Shown here piece by piece: positions 33,901 through 46,600 of a stretch of DNA of 64,000 bases. Position 1 is the first letter of the stretch. Each line of letters begins with the position of its first letter. Under the pieces are notes generated by a model. That model was not told the origin of the DNA. It worked only from the letters and a program-made list of their open reading frames with translations, and searched no databases. Source of the stretch: Streptomyces sp. NBC_01306. Its GTDB lineage: Bacteria; Actinomycetota; Actinomycetes; Streptomycetales; Streptomycetaceae. The stretch covers positions 1,116,001 to 1,180,000 of the forward strand of contig NZ_JAPEPC010000001.1 in assembly GCF_026340465.1 (NCBI RefSeq), in the 5' to 3' direction. Both the position numbers and the translations under genes were made by a program.

Positions 33901-36900
33901 CCCAGGCGAGGGACTGCGCGGGCAGGCCTTCGGCATGCCGTTGTGCGGCGAGGCCGTCCAGGAAGGCGTTGGCGGCGGCGTAGTTGCCCTGGCCTGGGTT
34001 GCCGAACACTCCGGCGACGGAGGAGAACAGCACGAACGCCGTCAGATCCAGGTCGCGGGTCAGCTCGTGCAGGTTCCATGCCGCCAGGGCCTTGGGCCGC
34101 AGCACCGTGTCGAGACGCTCCGGTGTCAGCGAGCCGATGATGCCGTCGTCGAGAACGCCCGCGGTGTGCACGATGCCGACGAGCGGCCGGTCGGCGGGGA
34201 TCGCGGCGAGCACGGCGGCCAGGGCCTCACGGTCGGCCACATCGCAGGCGGCCACCTCGGTCTCGGCGCCCAGGGCGGCGAGTTCGGCGACGAGTTCCGC
34301 CACACCGTCCGCTGCGGCGCCCGAGCGGCTGGTGAGCAGCAGTCGCCGTACACCGTGGGTGGTGACCAGGTGGCGTGCGAACAGCTTGCCGAGCATGCCG
34401 GTGCCGCCGGTGATCAGCACGGTGCCCGCCGGGTCGAAGGACCCGGAATCGCCCGGGTCCGAGGACACTGTCGCGGCCGCCCCGGGTGCGGGCACCCTGA
34501 CCAGCCGCGGCATCAGGGGTGCGCCCGCGCGCAGGGCGATCTGCGTCTCGTCCGTGCCGGTGAGCAGCGGCAGCGCGGCGTCGAGGTCCGTACCGGCCTC
34601 CAGGTCGGCGAGTACCACGCGTCCGGGATGCTCGGACTGGGCTGATCGCACCAGGCCCCAGACCGCGGCTGCGGTGAGGTCCACAGGCTCCCCGTCCCCG
34701 GTCGCCACCGCGCCACGGGTGACCACGAGGAGCCGGGACGCCTCGAAGCGCTCGTCCGTGAGGAAGGTCTGCAGTGCGGCCAGCACATGCTGCGTCCGTG
34801 CGCGGGCGGCGTCCGGGCCCCCGCGCCCCGCGCCGCCGGCACGGTCGGAGCCGCCCTCAGGGGCGTCGTCGGCGACGGACAGGACAACCAGCTCGGCCAC
34901 GTCCTCGCCGTCGGCCGTGTCCCAGTCCTGGGTCGCCACGGTGCGGGGTGACGTCACCGGCGCCGTGGTCCAGTCGATCCGGTACAGCGCGTCGTGGAGG
35001 GCGGAGGCGGAGGCGGGCCGCTGCTCCGCGAGCCTGCGCAGCGTCAGGGAGTCCACCGTCAGGACCGGGCGGCCGCTCGGGTCGGTCACCAGGACCGACA
35101 CCGCGTCCTCGCGTACCGGGGTGACGTGCACCCGTACGCTCGAAGCGCCTTCGGCGTGCAGGGCGACTCCGCTCCACGCGAAGGGGAGCACGGCCTCGTC
35201 GCCGGCGATCGGCGTCAGGCCGACCGTGTGGAGTGCGGCGTCGAGCAGGGCGGGGTGCAGACCGTAGCCGTCGACGGCGATGCCGGACGGCAGCTCCGCC
35301 TCCGCGAAGATCTCGTCGCCGGACCGCCAGACGGTCCGCAGGCCCTGGAATCCGCTGCCGTAGGCGAGGCCGGCACCGGCCAGGGCCTCGTAGTAGCCGT
35401 CGATGCCGACCGGTTCGGCGCCGGCGGGCGGCCACTGGGTGAGGTCGGCGTCCGGGGTGCCGGCCACGGGGGCGATTACACCGGAGGCATGCCGGGTCCA
35501 GGGCGAGCCGGCGTCCTCGGCGCGTGCGTACACGGCGACCGCTCGCCGTCCGGTGGCGTCCTGGGCATCCACCGCCACATGCACGGCGATCGCACCGCGC
35601 CCGGGAACGACCAGCGGTGCCTCGATGGTCAGTTCTTCGAGACCGGGGCAGCCGACCCGGTCACCGGCCCGGATCGCGATTTCGACGAAGCCGGTGCCGG
35701 GGAAGAGCATCGTGGAGTCCACGACGTGATCGGCCAGCCACGGGACGGACTTCACCGAGATCCGGCCGGTCAGGGCCGTTGTGTCGGTGTCCGGCGCGGC
35801 GACAGCGGCGCCCAGCAGGGGGTGGCCCACCGGTTCCAGGCCCGCGCCGGCCACGTCCCCGAGGTCGGTGGGCGGCTGGATCCAGAACGACTCACGTTGG
35901 AAGGCGTACGTGGGGAGGTCCACGGGGCCCCCGGGGTCCGCAGGACCGGCGTTGCCCGCGGAGTCACGCGCGGAGTCACCCGTGGGCTCGCCCGTGGGGT
36001 AGAAGTCGCTCCAGCGGACGGACGCACCGTGCACATAGGCCTCGGCGAGGGAGGTGGCGAAGCGCTGTGGGCCGCCCTCCTCGCGGCGCAGCGAGCCGAC
36101 GGTCACGGCGGTCGCCCCGGCGTCCTCGATGGTCTCCTTCATGCCGACCAGCAGGCCCGGGTGCGGGCTGCTCTCGATGAAGATCCCGTACCCGTCCGCC
36201 AGTAGCGCCCGGGTGGTCTCCTCGAAGCGGACCGTGTGACGCAGGTTCCGGTACCAGTACTCGGCATCCGTCGCGGCGGTGTCCAGCCTGGCTCCGGTCA
36301 CGGTGGAGTAGAACGGCACCGTGGGTACGAGGGGCTGTACGTCCGCCAGTTCGGCCAGCAGCCGGTCGCGGATCTCCTCGACGAACATCGAGTGCGAGGC
36401 GTAGTCCACCGGGATGCGGCGGGCCTGGACCCCCTCGGCCTCCAGCTGCACCTTCAGCTCGTCGAGCGCGTCGGTGTGGCCGCACACCACCACCGAGCCC
36501 GGACCGTTGACGACGGCGAGCTGGAGGCGCCCGTCCCACTCGTGCAGCCGGTCCGCGGCCCGGTCGGCGGGCAGGGCCACGGACATCATGCCGCCCCGGC
36601 CTGCCAGTTCATGACGGATGATCTTGCTGCGCAGGGCGACGACGCGGGCACCGTCCGCCAGCGACAGGGCGCCCGCCACGCACGCCGCGGCGATCTCGCC
36701 CTGCGAGTGACCCACGACGGCGCCGGGCTCCACACCGCGGGCGCGCCACAGTTCGGCCAGCGAGACCATCACGGCCCAGAGCACCGGCTGCACCACGTCC
36801 ACCTCGACGAGGGACGGCGCGCCGGGCTCACCCCGCAGCACGGACAGCAGGTCCCAGTCGACGAAGGGGGCCAGCGCCCGCGCACACTCGTCGAGCCGGG

Positions 36901-38713
36901 CCGCGAACTCCGGTGCGGAGGCGATGAGTTCCACGGCCATGCCCTGCCACTGCGAGCCCTGGCCGGGGAAGACGAAGGCGACCTTGGCGTCGCCGATGAC
37001 CGTCCCGCGGACCACTCCGGCGCTCTTGCCGCCGTCGGCGAGGACGTCCAGTCCGGCGAGCAGCTCGTCACGCTCCGTCCCGAGGACCACCGCCCGGTGC
37101 TCCATCCGGGCGCGCGTGGTGACGAGGGCGCGGCCGATGCCTGCGACGGAGAGTCCGTCGTGTTCCCGTACGAAGGAGGCCAGCCGGGCGGCCTGCGCCT
37201 TCAGTGCCTCTCCGCCCCGGGCCGAGACCAGGAACGGCGCCACGGGGGCGTCGGCGGCGGTCACAGTGACAGCGGGCCCGGTGGTGGCGGCCGGCGCCTC
37301 ATCGGCCGGTTCCGGCACATTCTCCGCGGGAGGCGTCTCCTCGATGATCACATGCACATTGGTGCCGCTCAGACCGAAGGCGGAGACGGCGGCCCGCCGC
37401 GGGTGGGGGTTCTCGGGCCAGTCGCGCGCCTCGGTGAGCAGTTCGACTGCACCCTCGTCCCATGCGACGTGCCGGGACGGTTCGGTGACGTGAAGCGTCT
37501 GCGGAAGCCTGCCGTTGCGGATCGCCATCACCATCTTGATGACACCGCCGACACCCGCCGCGGCCTGAGCATGACCGATGTTGGACTTGAGCGAGCCGAG
37601 CCACAGCGGCTGGTCGCCGGTCCGGTCCTGGCCGTACGTAGCGAGCAGGGCCTGCGCCTCGATCGGGTCACCCAGTGTCGTACCGGTGCCGTGCGCCTCC
37701 ACCGCGTCCACCTGGGAGGCGGGAATGCGCGCGTCGGCCAGGGCCTGCCGGATCACGCGCTGCTGGGCGGGGCCGTTGGGAGCGGTGAGCCCGTTGGACG
37801 CCCCGTCCTGGTTGACCGCGGACCCCTTGATGACCGCGAGCACCTGGTGGCCGTTGCGCCGGGCGTCCGACAGACGCTCCAGGAGCACCACCGCGGCGCC
37901 CTCCGACCAGCCCGTGCCGTCGGCGGAGTCGGAGAAGGCCTTGCACCGGCCGTCGGCGGACAGCCCGCGCTGGCGGCTGAAGGCGACGAACGGGGCAGCG
38001 GTGGACATGACCATCACGCCACCGGCAAGCGCCATCGCGCAGTCGCCGCGCTGCAGGGCTCCGGCCGCCAGGTGCATGGCCACGAGGGAGGAGGAGCAGG
38101 CGGTGTCGACAGTGATCGCCGGACCTGCCAGGCCCAGCGTGTACGCGACCCGGCCGGAGATGACGGAGGCCGCACTGGCGGTGGCCATGTAGGCCTCGAC
38201 CAGGTCGGAGCTGCCGGCCACGTCGCCGTAGTCCTGCGCACCGGAACCGACGTACACGCCGACCGACTCACCGCGGAGCGCGTCCGGGTCGATCCCGGCC
38301 CGTTCGAAGGCCTCCCAGCAGACCTCCAGGACGAGGCGCTGCTGCGGGTCGGTGGCAAGGGCCTCGTTCGGGCTCATACCGAAGAAGCCCGGGTCGAAGG
38401 CCCCCGCCTCACGCAGGAAGCCGCCGCCGCGCACGTAGTTCGTGCCGCCGCCGTCCGGGCCGCCGCCCAGCAGTTCATCGAGGTCCCAGCCGCGGTCCTC
38501 GGGAAGGCCCGTGATGGCGTCCCGTCCTTCGGCGACCAACCGCCACAGATCTTCGGGGGAGTTGACGTCACCGGGGAAACGGCAGCTCATCGCCACGATG
38601 GCGATGGGTTCGTCCCCCTCGGTCTCCAGTTCGCGCAGCCGGTGCCGGGTCTGGTGCAGGTCAGCGGTGACCCGCTTGAGGTAGTCGAGCAGCTTCTTGT
38701 CGTCGTTCGGCAT
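27944..38713 (-). CDS. Type I PKS B, two modules (KS-AT-DH-KR-ACP twice)
   Basis: A 3589-residue protein starting with an N-terminal coiled docking segment ([14 protein letters not shown]). Module 1: KS from 34 (Cys near 205), AT with GHSQGE near 667 and YASH near 771 predicting methylmalonyl, DH with [10 protein letters not shown] near 996 (canonical Gly is Ser) and DAALH, B-type KR (GVLDDG; GGTGMLG near 1434), ACP near 1742. Module 2: KS from 1816, malonyl AT (GHSIGE near 2418, HAFH near 2518), intact DH ([10 protein letters not shown] near 2727), B-type KR (AVLDDG), ACP near 3448. Each module should leave a double bond; module 1 places a methyl branch. The C-terminal docking segment ([12 protein letters not shown]) differs from those of C and D, and should match PKS A, whose ATG is seven bases after this stop. 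Confidence 0.95.
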   Translation of the reverse strand: MPNDDKKLLDYLKRVTADLHQTRHRLRELETEGDEPIAIVAMSCRFPGDVNSPEDLWRLVAEGRDAITGLPEDRGWDLDELLGGGPDGGGTNYVRGGGFLREAGAFDPGFFGMSPNEALATDPQQRLVLEVCWEAFERAGIDPDALRGESVGVYVGSGAQDYGDVAGSSDLVEAYMATASAASVISGRVAYTLGLAGPAITVDTACSSSLVAMHLAAGALQRGDCAMALAGGVMVMSTAAPFVAFSRQRGLSADGRCKAFSDSADGTGWSEGAAVVLLERLSDARRNGHQVLAVIKGSAVNQDGASNGLTAPNGPAQQRVIRQALADARIPASQVDAVEAHGTGTTLGDPIEAQALLATYGQDRTGDQPLWLGSLKSNIGHAQAAAGVGGVIKMVMAIRNGRLPQTLHVTEPSRHVAWDEGAVELLTEARDWPENPHPRRAAVSAFGLSGTNVHVIIEETPPAENVPEPADEAPAATTGPAVTVTAADAPVAPFLVSARGGEALKAQAARLASFVREHDGLSVAGIGRALVTTRARMEHRAVVLGTERDELLAGLDVLADGGKSAGVVRGTVIGDAKVAFVFPGQGSQWQGMAVELIASAPEFAARLDECARALAPFVDWDLLSVLRGEPGAPSLVEVDVVQPVLWAVMVSLAELWRARGVEPGAVVGHSQGEIAAACVAGALSLADGARVVALRSKIIRHELAGRGGMMSVALPADRAADRLHEWDGRLQLAVVNGPGSVVVCGHTDALDELKVQLEAEGVQARRIPVDYASHSMFVEEIRDRLLAELADVQPLVPTVPFYSTVTGARLDTAATDAEYWYRNLRHTVRFEETTRALLADGYGIFIESSPHPGLLVGMKETIEDAGATAVTVGSLRREEGGPQRFATSLAEAYVHGASVRWSDFYPTGEPTGDSARDSAGNAGPADPGGPVDLPTYAFQRESFWIQPPTDLGDVAGAGLEPVGHPLLGAAVAAPDTDTTALTGRISVKSVPWLADHVVDSTMLFPGTGFVEIAIRAGDRVGCPGLEELTIEAPLVVPGRGAIAVHVAVDAQDATGRRAVAVYARAEDAGSPWTRHASGVIAPVAGTPDADLTQWPPAGAEPVGIDGYYEALAGAGLAYGSGFQGLRTVWRSGDEIFAEAELPSGIAVDGYGLHPALLDAALHTVGLTPIAGDEAVLPFAWSGVALHAEGASSVRVHVTPVREDAVSVLVTDPSGRPVLTVDSLTLRRLAEQRPASASALHDALYRIDWTTAPVTSPRTVATQDWDTADGEDVAELVVLSVADDAPEGGSDRAGGAGRGGPDAARARTQHVLAALQTFLTDERFEASRLLVVTRGAVATGDGEPVDLTAAAVWGLVRSAQSEHPGRVVLADLEAGTDLDAALPLLTGTDETQIALRAGAPLMPRLVRVPAPGAAATVSSDPGDSGSFDPAGTVLITGGTGMLGKLFARHLVTTHGVRRLLLTSRSGAAADGVAELVAELAALGAETEVAACDVADREALAAVLAAIPADRPLVGIVHTAGVLDDGIIGSLTPERLDTVLRPKALAAWNLHELTRDLDLTAFVLFSSVAGVFGNPGQGNYAAANAFLDGLAAQRHAEGLPAQSLAWGMWAQGSGMTGDLTADDRGRIGRTGVVALSDEQGTGLFDTALRLADPALVAARLDLATLRSQGAGMLGLFRTLVPGVRRRRAESGAEAGGLAQRLAALPAHEHEAAVLDVVLRQVAEVLGFSSASAIEPEKAFKDLGFDSLRAVEFRNGVNDATGLRLPATLVFDYPSPMVLARHLLAESVGTGEGAGAVAGSAQPRKAGRAAGTTDDPIAIIAMSCRYPGGAESPEDLWRIVAQRTDAIGEFPKDRGWNLPDIYDPSSSRDDTSYVRHGGFLYTAGDFDADLFGISPNEALSMDPQQRLLLETSWEALERAGIDPLSLKGSPTGVFAGMMAHDYKYNSSTGAVASGRISYSLGLEGPAVTVDTACSSSLVAMHLAAQSLRSGESSLALAGGVTVMSTPELFVEFSRQRGLAADGRCKSFADSTDGTGFSEGVGVLVLERLSDARRHGHQVLAVLRGSAVNQDGASNGLTAPNGLAQQRLIRQALADAQLSAADVDVVEAHGTGTTLGDPIEAQALLATYGQDRAGDRPLWLGSVKSNIGHTQAAAGVAGVIKMVMALREGVLPRTLHVDEPSSQVDWSAGAVELLTEERAWPAEAGRPRRAGVSSFGLSGTNAHVILEEPEAEALSVPVEASVGGVVPWVVSGRSAEALRAQAAALVAFVEQGAADLRPVDVAFSLAVSRAALEHRAVVVGSDRVELVRGLESVVSGAGRAVDSVRRGRVGFLFTGQGAQRVGMGRGLYEAFPVFAEVFDVVVGLLDAQLSDAGLGVSVREVVWGTDAGVLNRTVFAQAGLFAVEVALFRLLESWGVRPDFVAGHSIGEVAAAHVAGVLSLEDAAVLVAARGRLMQALPSGGAMVAVGAPESEVAALLSAGVCIAAVNGPSSVVISGAEAEVMELAGQIAALGRKTKRLDVSHAFHSVLMDPMLDDFAAVVEKLTFNTAQLSAVSTVTGGVVEGEWSDPGYWLRQVREPVRFADAVTALTARGVGSFVEVGPDAALVPMGVEVVGDDGAADGVAFVGLQRRGRDEATELLTGVGGLFARGVGVDWRAFFAGSSARLTELPTYAFQRQHYWLEHSGTGTSPAAIGLEAAGHPLLGAVVPLADGDGALFNSRLSAQSHPWLQDHAVGGITLFPGTGFVELAIRAGDQFGCDVLEELTIESALALPEHGGVALQVAVGPDDGSGRRTFGVYTRPDATEPDWTRHATGVLAPGAVEPPVTDGVWPPPGAEPADLTGFYASMAEAGLEYGPAFQGLKAAWRHGEDILAEVALSDEDAGQGYELHPALLDAALHAIALTEVDGGAARLPFAWSGVSLSASGASRLRVRITAPGGGEVSLTATDPAGNPVLVVNSLVSREIPAGGPAVPGRAVHDSLFRPEWHEVPVAEPAEVSIGEWDDLGDGPAPDVVVLSCTGGTDAASVHAATHRALAGLQAALAEDRFAHSMLLIRTEGAVALPGEDVTDLAGAAVWGLARSAQSEHPGRILLADAPRALLPAVIATAESQVAVRDGVVHAARLVRAVGGTAEVPAGFDADGTVLLTGGTGSLGRLFARHLVTERGARRLLLASRTGPKAEGAGELVAELAALGAHADVVACDAADRDALAGVLDAIPAEHPLTAVIHLAAVLDDGVIGSLTPDRLGAVLAAKADAALNLHKLTRGLDLTAFVLFSSAAGVLGNPGQGNYAAANALLDALATHRRAHGLPGQSLAWGPWTGESGLAGGLAAADRQRMDRTGITALSGAEGAALFDTAGTLDAPVLLPMRFDPSALATDPAGAVPDLFRALVRTRTRRTAQDRQDAGATLRQRLAGLSTVERHEALLDLVRSRVAVILGHPGAEAVAPDRAFGDLGFDSLAAVELRNVMNEVTGLRLPATLVFDAPNSRALADYLTLELSTELGAGQGGSGPEGYPDGNPADSPEDAEVRRILRALPIARLRQAGLVESLLELAGSRPEHAGGDAAGELGSIDEMDAESLINIALGGSGLDDANREV
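30699..32325. repeat. AT/KS-linker block, copy in PKS B module 2
   Basis: Near-identical in sequence and codon style to the blocks at 20041, 40799 and 46457. It encodes the malonyl AT with its flanking linker and the C-terminal part of the KS. Confidence 0.8.
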
Positions 38714-38757
38714 GTCAGTCCCACGAATCCTTTGTCCGGCGGCAACGGTCCCTGCAC

Positions 38758-41700
38758 TCAGGCGAGGCCCAGTTCCTTGTCGATGAAGTCGAAGACGTCC
38801 TCTGCCGACGCCGAATCGAGCTGACCGCTCACATCACTGCCGTTCCCCTCGTCACCGGCCAGCCGCCCCAGCAGGGCCTGCAACCGACCGGTGATCCCCA
38901 TGCGCTCCACTTCCTCGGGGGCGAGCGCTGCCACCGTCGTCTCGAACCGGTCGAGCGCCGCGAGTACGGGCAGCTCCCCGGCGGCTTCCCCCTCGCACAA
39001 CTGCGTGCGCAGATAGGCCGCGAGAGCCCCGGGGCTCGCGAAGTCGAAGACCATCGTGGCCGGGAGCTTCCTGCCCACGGCCTTCACCAGCCTGGTGCGC
39101 AGATCGACCGCGGCGACGGAGTCGAAGCCCAGGTCGTCGAAGGACCGGGCCGCGTCGACCTCGCCCGGTGTGTCGTAGCCGAGCAGGCCGGCCACGTGCG
39201 TACGGACCAGGTTGAGCAGCACCCGGTCCTGCTCGGGCTGCGACAGCCCGGCCAGTTCCCCGGCCAGCCGGGCCCCCGGGGTGTCCGATGCTGCGACGTC
39301 GTCGTCCTCCAGGGCCGCCACGGCCTCGGGCAGCGAGTCAAGCAGAGGACGAGGACGGGCGAGCGTGTACGTGGGGGCGAAGCGCGACCAGTCGAAGTCG
39401 GCGACCACCACATGGCTCCCGCCGCTCGCGAGCACCTCACGCAGTGCCGCGACAGCCCGGCGAGGGCTCATGGGAGGTGCGCCGATGCGCCGGCTCATCG
39501 CGCTGACCTCGGCGTCGACCATCCCGGCCTCCCAGGAACCCCAGGCGATCGAGGTCGCGGCGAGCCCTCGTGCCCGGCGCTGGTGGGCCAGGCCGTCCAG
39601 GTAGGCGTTGGCACTGCCGTAAGCGGCCTGTCCGGCGCTGCCCCAGACAGCAGCGCCGGAGGAGAACAGCACGAACGCGTCGAGCGGTCGGTCACCGAGG
39701 ATCTCGTCCAGATGGGCCGCGCCGAGCACCTTCGCGCGGGCCGTCGAGGCCAGTTCTTCGACCGTGGTCTCCGCCGCGGTGGAGGGCCGCTGCATGGCTC
39801 CGGCGGCGTGCACGACCGTCGTGAGCGGCAGCTCCGGCCCGATGGCCTCGATGAGCTCGGTGAGCGCCTCACGGTCGGCCACGTCACAGGCCGCGATGGT
39901 CACCCGGGATCCCAGTGCCACGAGCTCGGCCTCCAGCTCGGCGGCCCCTTCGGCGGCGCTGCCCCGGCGACTGGTGAGCAGCAGATGAGGTGCGCCGTCG
40001 GCCGCCATCATGCGGGCCACGTGGGCGCCGAGGCCGCCGGTTCCGCCGGTGATCAGTACGGTTCCGGGCCCCTCTGTGGCGGCCTGGGCGGGCCGCTTGG
40101 CGGACGGGGCGCCGGTGAGCGGAGCCCGCACGAGGCGACGGCCGTACGCACCGTCGGAGCGGAGCGCGACCTGGTCCTCACCACCCGGTCCCCCGGCCAG
40201 TACCTGGGAGAGCCGCTGGGCGACCGACTCGTCCACACTGACCGGAAGGTCCAGGATGCCTCCCCAGGTGTCGGGCTGGTCGAGGGACAGTCCGATACCC
40301 AGGCCCCACAGGGCGGTCTGCCCCGGGCTGGCGGCCTCGGCGGGATCGCGTACAGCCACGGCCCCGGTGGTGACACACCAGAGCGGCGCCGTGCAGCCCG
40401 CGTCGCCGAGCGCCTGGACGAGCAGCAGGGTGGCGGCGGTTCCGTGAGCCAGCTCGGGATACTGATCGTGAGCACGGTCCTCCAGAGCCAGCAGTGACAG
40501 CACCCCGGCCGGTGTCTCGCCGGCGGCGGCAGACCTCAACTGCTCGGCGAGAGCCCGCCGGTCCGCGCCGTCGCTCTCGATCAGAGCTACGGCGGCACCG
40601 CCGCGGACGAGGCCGTCTGTAACCGCGGACACGGACTGGTCCTTGCTGCGGCCTTCCGGTACGACGACGAGCCAGAGTCCGTCGACGGAGGGACCTTCGG
40701 CGGGCGGAAGCCGGAGCCACTCCACCTCGTATCCGAGCGCGTCCACGTTGCTCTGCTGGGGGCGGGAGGGGGTCTCAGCAGCGAAGTCGTACCAGTAGTG
40801 CTGGCGTTGGAAGGCGTACGTGGGGAGATCCGTCAGCCGGGCAGTAGATCCGGCGAAGAATGCCCGCCAGTCCACCGGAACGCCCCGCGCGAACAGCGCG
40901 CCCAAACCTGTCAGAAGCTCCGTGGCCTCATCACGACCACGACGCTGCAACCCAACAAACGCCACCCCGTCATCGTCGCCGACCACCTCCACACCCATCG
41001 GAACCAGAGCCGCATCCGGCCCCACCTCCACAAACGACCCCACACCACGGCCGACGAGTGTGGTCACAGCGTCCGCGAAACGGACCGGCTCACGCACCTG
41101 CCGCACCCAATAGCCAGGATCCGACCACTCACCCTCAACCACACCACCGGTGACGGTCGAAACAGCCGACAACTGCGGAGCATTGAAGGTCAGCTTCTCC
41201 ACCACGGCTGCGAACTCATCCAGCATCGGGTCCATCAACACCGAGTGGAACGCGTGACTCACATCAAGCCGCTTCGTCTTACGACCCTCCGACGCCAACC
41301 GCCCGGCCAGCTCCATAACCTCGGCCTCAGCACCCGAAATCACCACAGAGGACGGACCATTGACCGCGGCAATACACACACCGGCCGACAACAGCCCGGC
41401 AACCTCAGCCTCCGGAGCCCCGACCGCGACCATCACACCACCCGAAGGCAGCGCCTGCATCAACCGCCCACGCGCGGCCACCAACACCGCCGCGTCCTCA
41501 AGCGACAACACCCCCGCCACATGAGCCGCAGCCACCTCACCAATCGAATGACCAGCCACAAAGTCAGGCCGCACACCCCACGACTCAAACAACCGGAACA
41601 ACGCCACCTCAACCGCGAACAACCCCGCCTGAGCAAACACCGTCCGATTCAGCACACCAGCATCAGTGCCCCAGACCACCTCACGCACCGACACGTCCGT

Positions 41701-43473
41701 ACCGGCACCCGACAGCTCGGCATCCAGCAACCCCACCACCACATCAAACACCTCAGCAAACACCGGGAACGCCTCATACAGACCACGCCCCATCCCCACC
41801 CGCTGAGCACCCTGACCCGTGAACAAGAACCCAACACGCCCACGACGAACCGAATCCACCACACGACCCGCACCCGAAACCACCGAACGCAGACCACGCA
41901 CCAACTCCACGCGATCCGAACCCACCACCACAGCCCGATGCTCCAAAGCCGCCCGCGACACCGCCAGCGAGAACCCCACATCCACCGGACGAAGGTCAAC
42001 CCCCGACTCCACATGCGCCACCAAAGCAGCAGCCTGCGCACGCAACGCCTCAGCACTACGCCCCGACACCACCCACGGCACCACACCACCAACAGAAGCC
42101 TCAACCGGCACCGACAGCGCCTCCGGCTCCTCCAGAATCACATGCGCATTCGTCCCGCTCAGACCGAACGACGACACACCAGCCCGCCGCAGACGACCCA
42201 CCTCAACCGGCCACGCCCGCTCCTCCGTCAGCAGCGAGATGTTGCCTTCCGACCAGTTCACCTGGGGTGTGGGCTCGTCGATGTTGAGGGTGCGCGGGAT
42301 CAGTTCATGGCGCATGGCCTGCACCATCTTGATCACGCCGCCGACACCCGCAGCGGCTTGCGCGTGGCCGATGTTGGACTTGAGCGAGCCGAGCCACAAC
42401 GGTCGGTCAGCGGGACGGTCCTGGCCGTACGTCGCCAGCAACGCCTGCGCCTCGATCGGGTCGCCCAGCGTCGTGCCTGTGCCGTGCGCCTCCACCACAT
42501 CCACATCAGCAGCCGACAACTGCGCGTCCGCCAACGCCTGCCGGATCAACCGCTGCTGTGCCAGACCGTTCGGCGCCGTCAGACCATTCGACGCACCATC
42601 CTGATTGACCGCACTGCCCCGCAACACCGCAAGCACCTGATGCCCATGACGCCGCGCATCCGACAGACGCTCCAGCACCAACATGCCGATACCCTCGCCC
42701 CAGCCGGTCCCGTCGGCAGCCGCGGCGAACGACTTGCACCGGCCGTCCGGCGCGAGGCCCCGGTCCTGGCTGAAGCCGACGAAGGCCCGGGGCGTCGCCA
42801 TGACCGTCACACCTCCGGCCAGTGCCAGCGAACTCTCACCCGACCGCAGCGACTGCGCCGCCAGATGCATCGCGACCAAGGACGACGAACACGCCGTATC
42901 CACCGTCACCGCCGGACCCTCAAGACCCAGGCTGTAGGCGACGCGCCCCGAGGCCACACTGGCCAGGCCGCCGATGCCGCCGTCTCCGACGTAGTCGTGG
43001 TAGGCGATCCCGGCGAAGACACCGGTCGGGCTGCCCTTCAGCGACAGCGGATCGATCCCGGCCCGCTCCAGCGCCTCCCACGACGTCTCCAGCAACAGCC
43101 GCTGCTGCGGATCCATCGCCTTGGCGTCCCGCGGGCTGATCTTGAAGAAGTCGGCGTCGAACTCGTCGGCCTCGTGCAGGAATCCGCCGTCGCGGGAGTA
43201 CGTCTTGCCGGGGGTCGCCGGCTCCGGGTCGTACAGCCCCTCGACGTCCCAGCCACGGTTCTCGGGAAGGGTGGTGATGGCGTCCCGGCCCTCCGCCACC
43301 AGCTGCCAGAGGGCGTCGGGCGAATCCACCCCGCCCGGGTACCGGCAGCTCATCGCGACAATGGCGATCGGCTCGTGCTGGCGTGCATCCGCCTCGCGCA
43401 GCCGCCGCTTGGTCTGCTGCAGTTCAGCAGTGGCACGCTTGAGGTACTCGCGGAGCTTCTCGTTGTCGCTCAT
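38758..43473 (-). CDS. Type I PKS C, one module (KS-AT-KR-ACP)
   Basis: A 1571-residue single module. ATG 43473 ([13 protein letters not shown]) is preferred to GTG 43479 because AAGG is suitably spaced from it. Order: docking coil, KS from about 34 (Cys near 196, EAHGTGT), malonyl AT (GHSIGE near 643, HAFH near 741), KR, ACP (Ser near 1449, GFDSVAA). There is no DH. The KR has GGTGGLG near 1144 and an active Tyr near 1284, lacks the LDD motif ([10 protein letters not shown]) and has Trp in SGAAVWG, which predicts an A-type (L-) hydroxyl. It therefore leaves a secondary alcohol. The C-terminus ([13 protein letters not shown]) closely resembles that of PKS D. Confidence 0.95.
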   Translation of the reverse strand: MSDNEKLREYLKRATAELQQTKRRLREADARQHEPIAIVAMSCRYPGGVDSPDALWQLVAEGRDAITTLPENRGWDVEGLYDPEPATPGKTYSRDGGFLHEADEFDADFFKISPRDAKAMDPQQRLLLETSWEALERAGIDPLSLKGSPTGVFAGIAYHDYVGDGGIGGLASVASGRVAYSLGLEGPAVTVDTACSSSLVAMHLAAQSLRSGESSLALAGGVTVMATPRAFVGFSQDRGLAPDGRCKSFAAAADGTGWGEGIGMLVLERLSDARRHGHQVLAVLRGSAVNQDGASNGLTAPNGLAQQRLIRQALADAQLSAADVDVVEAHGTGTTLGDPIEAQALLATYGQDRPADRPLWLGSLKSNIGHAQAAAGVGGVIKMVQAMRHELIPRTLNIDEPTPQVNWSEGNISLLTEERAWPVEVGRLRRAGVSSFGLSGTNAHVILEEPEALSVPVEASVGGVVPWVVSGRSAEALRAQAAALVAHVESGVDLRPVDVGFSLAVSRAALEHRAVVVGSDRVELVRGLRSVVSGAGRVVDSVRRGRVGFLFTGQGAQRVGMGRGLYEAFPVFAEVFDVVVGLLDAELSGAGTDVSVREVVWGTDAGVLNRTVFAQAGLFAVEVALFRLFESWGVRPDFVAGHSIGEVAAAHVAGVLSLEDAAVLVAARGRLMQALPSGGVMVAVGAPEAEVAGLLSAGVCIAAVNGPSSVVISGAEAEVMELAGRLASEGRKTKRLDVSHAFHSVLMDPMLDEFAAVVEKLTFNAPQLSAVSTVTGGVVEGEWSDPGYWVRQVREPVRFADAVTTLVGRGVGSFVEVGPDAALVPMGVEVVGDDDGVAFVGLQRRGRDEATELLTGLGALFARGVPVDWRAFFAGSTARLTDLPTYAFQRQHYWYDFAAETPSRPQQSNVDALGYEVEWLRLPPAEGPSVDGLWLVVVPEGRSKDQSVSAVTDGLVRGGAAVALIESDGADRRALAEQLRSAAAGETPAGVLSLLALEDRAHDQYPELAHGTAATLLLVQALGDAGCTAPLWCVTTGAVAVRDPAEAASPGQTALWGLGIGLSLDQPDTWGGILDLPVSVDESVAQRLSQVLAGGPGGEDQVALRSDGAYGRRLVRAPLTGAPSAKRPAQAATEGPGTVLITGGTGGLGAHVARMMAADGAPHLLLTSRRGSAAEGAAELEAELVALGSRVTIAACDVADREALTELIEAIGPELPLTTVVHAAGAMQRPSTAAETTVEELASTARAKVLGAAHLDEILGDRPLDAFVLFSSGAAVWGSAGQAAYGSANAYLDGLAHQRRARGLAATSIAWGSWEAGMVDAEVSAMSRRIGAPPMSPRRAVAALREVLASGGSHVVVADFDWSRFAPTYTLARPRPLLDSLPEAVAALEDDDVAASDTPGARLAGELAGLSQPEQDRVLLNLVRTHVAGLLGYDTPGEVDAARSFDDLGFDSVAAVDLRTRLVKAVGRKLPATMVFDFASPGALAAYLRTQLCEGEAAGELPVLAALDRFETTVAALAPEEVERMGITGRLQALLGRLAGDEGNGSDVSGQLDSASAEDVFDFIDKELGLA
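40799..42235. repeat. AT/KS-linker block, copy in PKS C
   Basis: Shares long near-identical DNA with the blocks in PKS A module 2, B module 2 and D. Homology breaks near 42235, where the KS becomes PKS C-specific, then resumes with PKS B around 42480-42680. Confidence 0.8.
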
Positions 43474-43604
43474 CTCCACCTTGACCGATCTCGTGTTGCA
43501 GGGAAGCGGAATGTTGCGGGGGATGTCACCGGCGACGCGGCGGCCGTGGCCGGCCGTCGAGGCTGTCGAAGTCGCCGCAGCCTCTGTAGTGATGGGCGGC
43601 CCGG

Positions 43605-46600
43605 CTACGAAATGCCGAGTTCCTGATCGAGGACGTCGAACAGCTCGTCGTCCGTAGCCGCGTCGGCGATCGCCTTGATCTCAGGCTCCCCCGCACCTGC
43701 GCCATGGGTGTCGCGCCACTTGCGCAGCAGTGCTTCCAGTCGTGAGGTGACCCTTGTACGGCTGTCTGTCCGGCCGTCGTCCGTGTGGCCGTCGTCGAGC
43801 GCGGTCTCGCCGAGCAGGGACTCCAGCCGGTCGATCTCCCCGATCAGCCGACGCGCGATGTCCTCATCGGCCGGGGCGATCAGGGTCGCGATGTAGGCCG
43901 CAGCGGCAAGGGAGTTGGGGTAGTCGAAGACCAGGGTGGCGGTGAGCTGAAGCCCGGTCGCCTCGCTGAGCCGCCTGCGCAGTTCGACGCCCGCGAGCGA
44001 GTCGAACCCCAGCTCCTGGAAAGCCCGGCCGGGCTCGACGTCGTCCACCGAGGGGTGTCCGAGGACCGCTGCGGCGTGCGTCCGTACGACGTCCAGCAGC
44101 TCGTCCTCACGTTCTTGAGGCGGCAGTCCGGCGAGCCGTCGCCGCAGGTCGCCCGTACGCCGGCCCGGTGCCTGCTGCCGGCGTCGCCCGTTCGCGGGCA
44201 CCACACCGTGCAGAACCGGCGGCACATCGTCGCCCATCGAGCGCAGTACGGGGCGGTCGAGGCAGAGGGCGAACAGCGCCGACTCACCCGACTCTCCTGA
44301 CTCACCCGACTCGACCGACTCGACGGCAAGGTCGAGGAAGGCCAGGTCGAAGAGGGCCAGCCCTTCTTCCTCGGTCAGCGCGGGGAGCCCCAGCGCTCCC
44401 ATGCGCCGGTGGTACTCGTCTGCCGACCCGTCGTCCGCGTCCGCGGCCCACGGACCATAGGCCAGCGCGACCGCCGGGAGCCCCGCGGCCCGCCGGGTCG
44501 CGGCGAGTGCCTCGGCGAAGGTGGCCGCGGCAGCGGTGCCGGGCCGGCCGGCTCCGTGCAGGAGTCCGCCCGATGTCCCGATCAGGACGAAGGCGTCCAG
44601 GGCGAGGTCTCGCGTCGCCTCGTGCAGGTTCCAGGCCGCGGTGGCCCGTGTACCCAGGACCGCGGTCAGCTGTTCCGGGCTCAGCGTGCCGATCAGCGCA
44701 TTGTGCTCAGTGGAATCGGCGTGCACCACGGCGGTCAGCGGGTAGGCCTCGTCGATACGTGACAGCAGCACGGCAACTGCTCCGGGGTCGGCCATGTCAC
44801 CCGGTTCGACGGTGACGTGGGCACCGAGTTCCGCCAGCGCGGACACCAGAGCTGCGGCTTCGGCGCCGGAACTGCCGGTCAGGACCAGCCGCCGTGCTCC
44901 GTGAGCGGAGACCAGGTGGCGCGCCAGGACGGCGCCCACGCCCCGGGTGCCACCGGTGATGAGGACGGTGCCCTCCGCCGGGGCCACCGGGTGGTCTTCG
45001 GGGGTGGGAGCGGGGGCCGGAGCCAGCCCGGGACGGAGCAGTACCCCGTCGCGTACGGCGGTCTCGGGCTCGCGAGCGCCGAATGCCGCTCCAAGGGCCC
45101 ACGCACACTCCTCCGTACCGGCCGCCGGATCCAGGTCAATGAGCAGGAACGTGTCGGGGTGCTCGGCCTGGGCCGCGCGTATCAGACCCCATACCCCCGC
45201 CTGGGCAGGATCGGCCGCGCCCCCGTGTACAGGAACGGCGCCCTGCGTCACCACGGCGAGGCGGGAAGTGTCCAGCCCGTCCTCAGCCAGCCATTCCTGA
45301 ACGGTCCGGAGAGTACGTCGTGCCAGGTCTCCTGCGGCATGGGCAACATCACCATCGGTACGAGGCAGCGCCAGGACCGCCGTACGAGGACCGGAGCCGT
45401 CCACGGCCAGCTCGGCGGAGAGTTCGGCCGGCGTCGCATAGACAGGTACGGGACCGAGCGGCGCGTACTCCGCACTGCCCAGCAGCACGACGTCCTGCGC
45501 ATCAGGGTCGCCGGGCCGAGTCCGTTCCCTCGGGGCCCAGTTGAGCCGGTACAGCGCGCCACGGCCTGTCGGCGCCACGGCACGGGCTTGGATCCGTCGC
45601 GACCGGAGGGAGCCGACGGTGAGGACGGGAGCGCCCGCCGGATCGGTCAGGCTGACACCCACCCGGCCTGCCTCGCCGGGCACGATACGGACACGCAGCT
45701 GGGACGCTCCCGCCGTGTGCAGGGTGACGTCGCTCCATTCGGCGGGCACGATGGGGGTTCCATCGTGCTCTGCACCGGCGTGATGCGTCTGCAACGCCGC
45801 GTCCAGCAGCGCCGGATGGACTCCGAACTCCGCGCCCTCGCCGGCCTCTCCGGGCAGAGCGACCTCGGCGAGCAGGTGTTCCCCGTCCTTCCACGCGGCC
45901 GTGATCCCCTGGAACGCCGGCCCATAGTCGTGGCCGCGCGCGAACAGTTGCTCGTACACCTCGTCGACATCGAGCGGGACAGCTCCGACCGGCGGCCAGA
46001 CACCGGGCGGGTCATAGGCTTCCGGCGCCCCCTCACCAACCGCCAGCACGGCCTTGGCATGCAGGGTCCACGGCGTATCGATGCCTTCTGCACGGGAGTG
46101 CACGCTCAGCGGCCGCTCCCCTGTCTCGTCAGAGGCCCCTACCCAGACGCGCAGGGCGGTGGGCGGCCCGTCATGCGCCAGGAGGAGGGGTTCCTCAACG
46201 GTGAGGCTCCGTACGACGTCGCACCCGATCTGCTGACCGGCGGCCAGAGCAAGCTCGATGAGCCCGGTCGCGGGGAACTCCTTGACGCCGTTCAGGCTGT
46301 GATCTGCGAGCCATCGCTGGTCGCCGAGGCCGAGGCGTCCGGCCAGAACCAGGCCGTCGCCCTCGGGCAGCTCGACAACAGCACGCAGGAGGGGATGTTC
46401 GGCCGCCGTAAGTCCGACGCTCGCCACATTGTCGAGCGGCTGGGCGTTCAGCCAGTAGTGCTGGTGCTGGAAGGCGTACGTGGGGAGTTCGGTCAGCCGG
46501 GCAGTGGATCCGGCGAAGAATGCCCGCCAGTCCACCGGAACGCCCCGCGCGAACAGCGCGCCCAGACCTGTCAGAAGCTCCGTGGCCTCATCACGACCAC

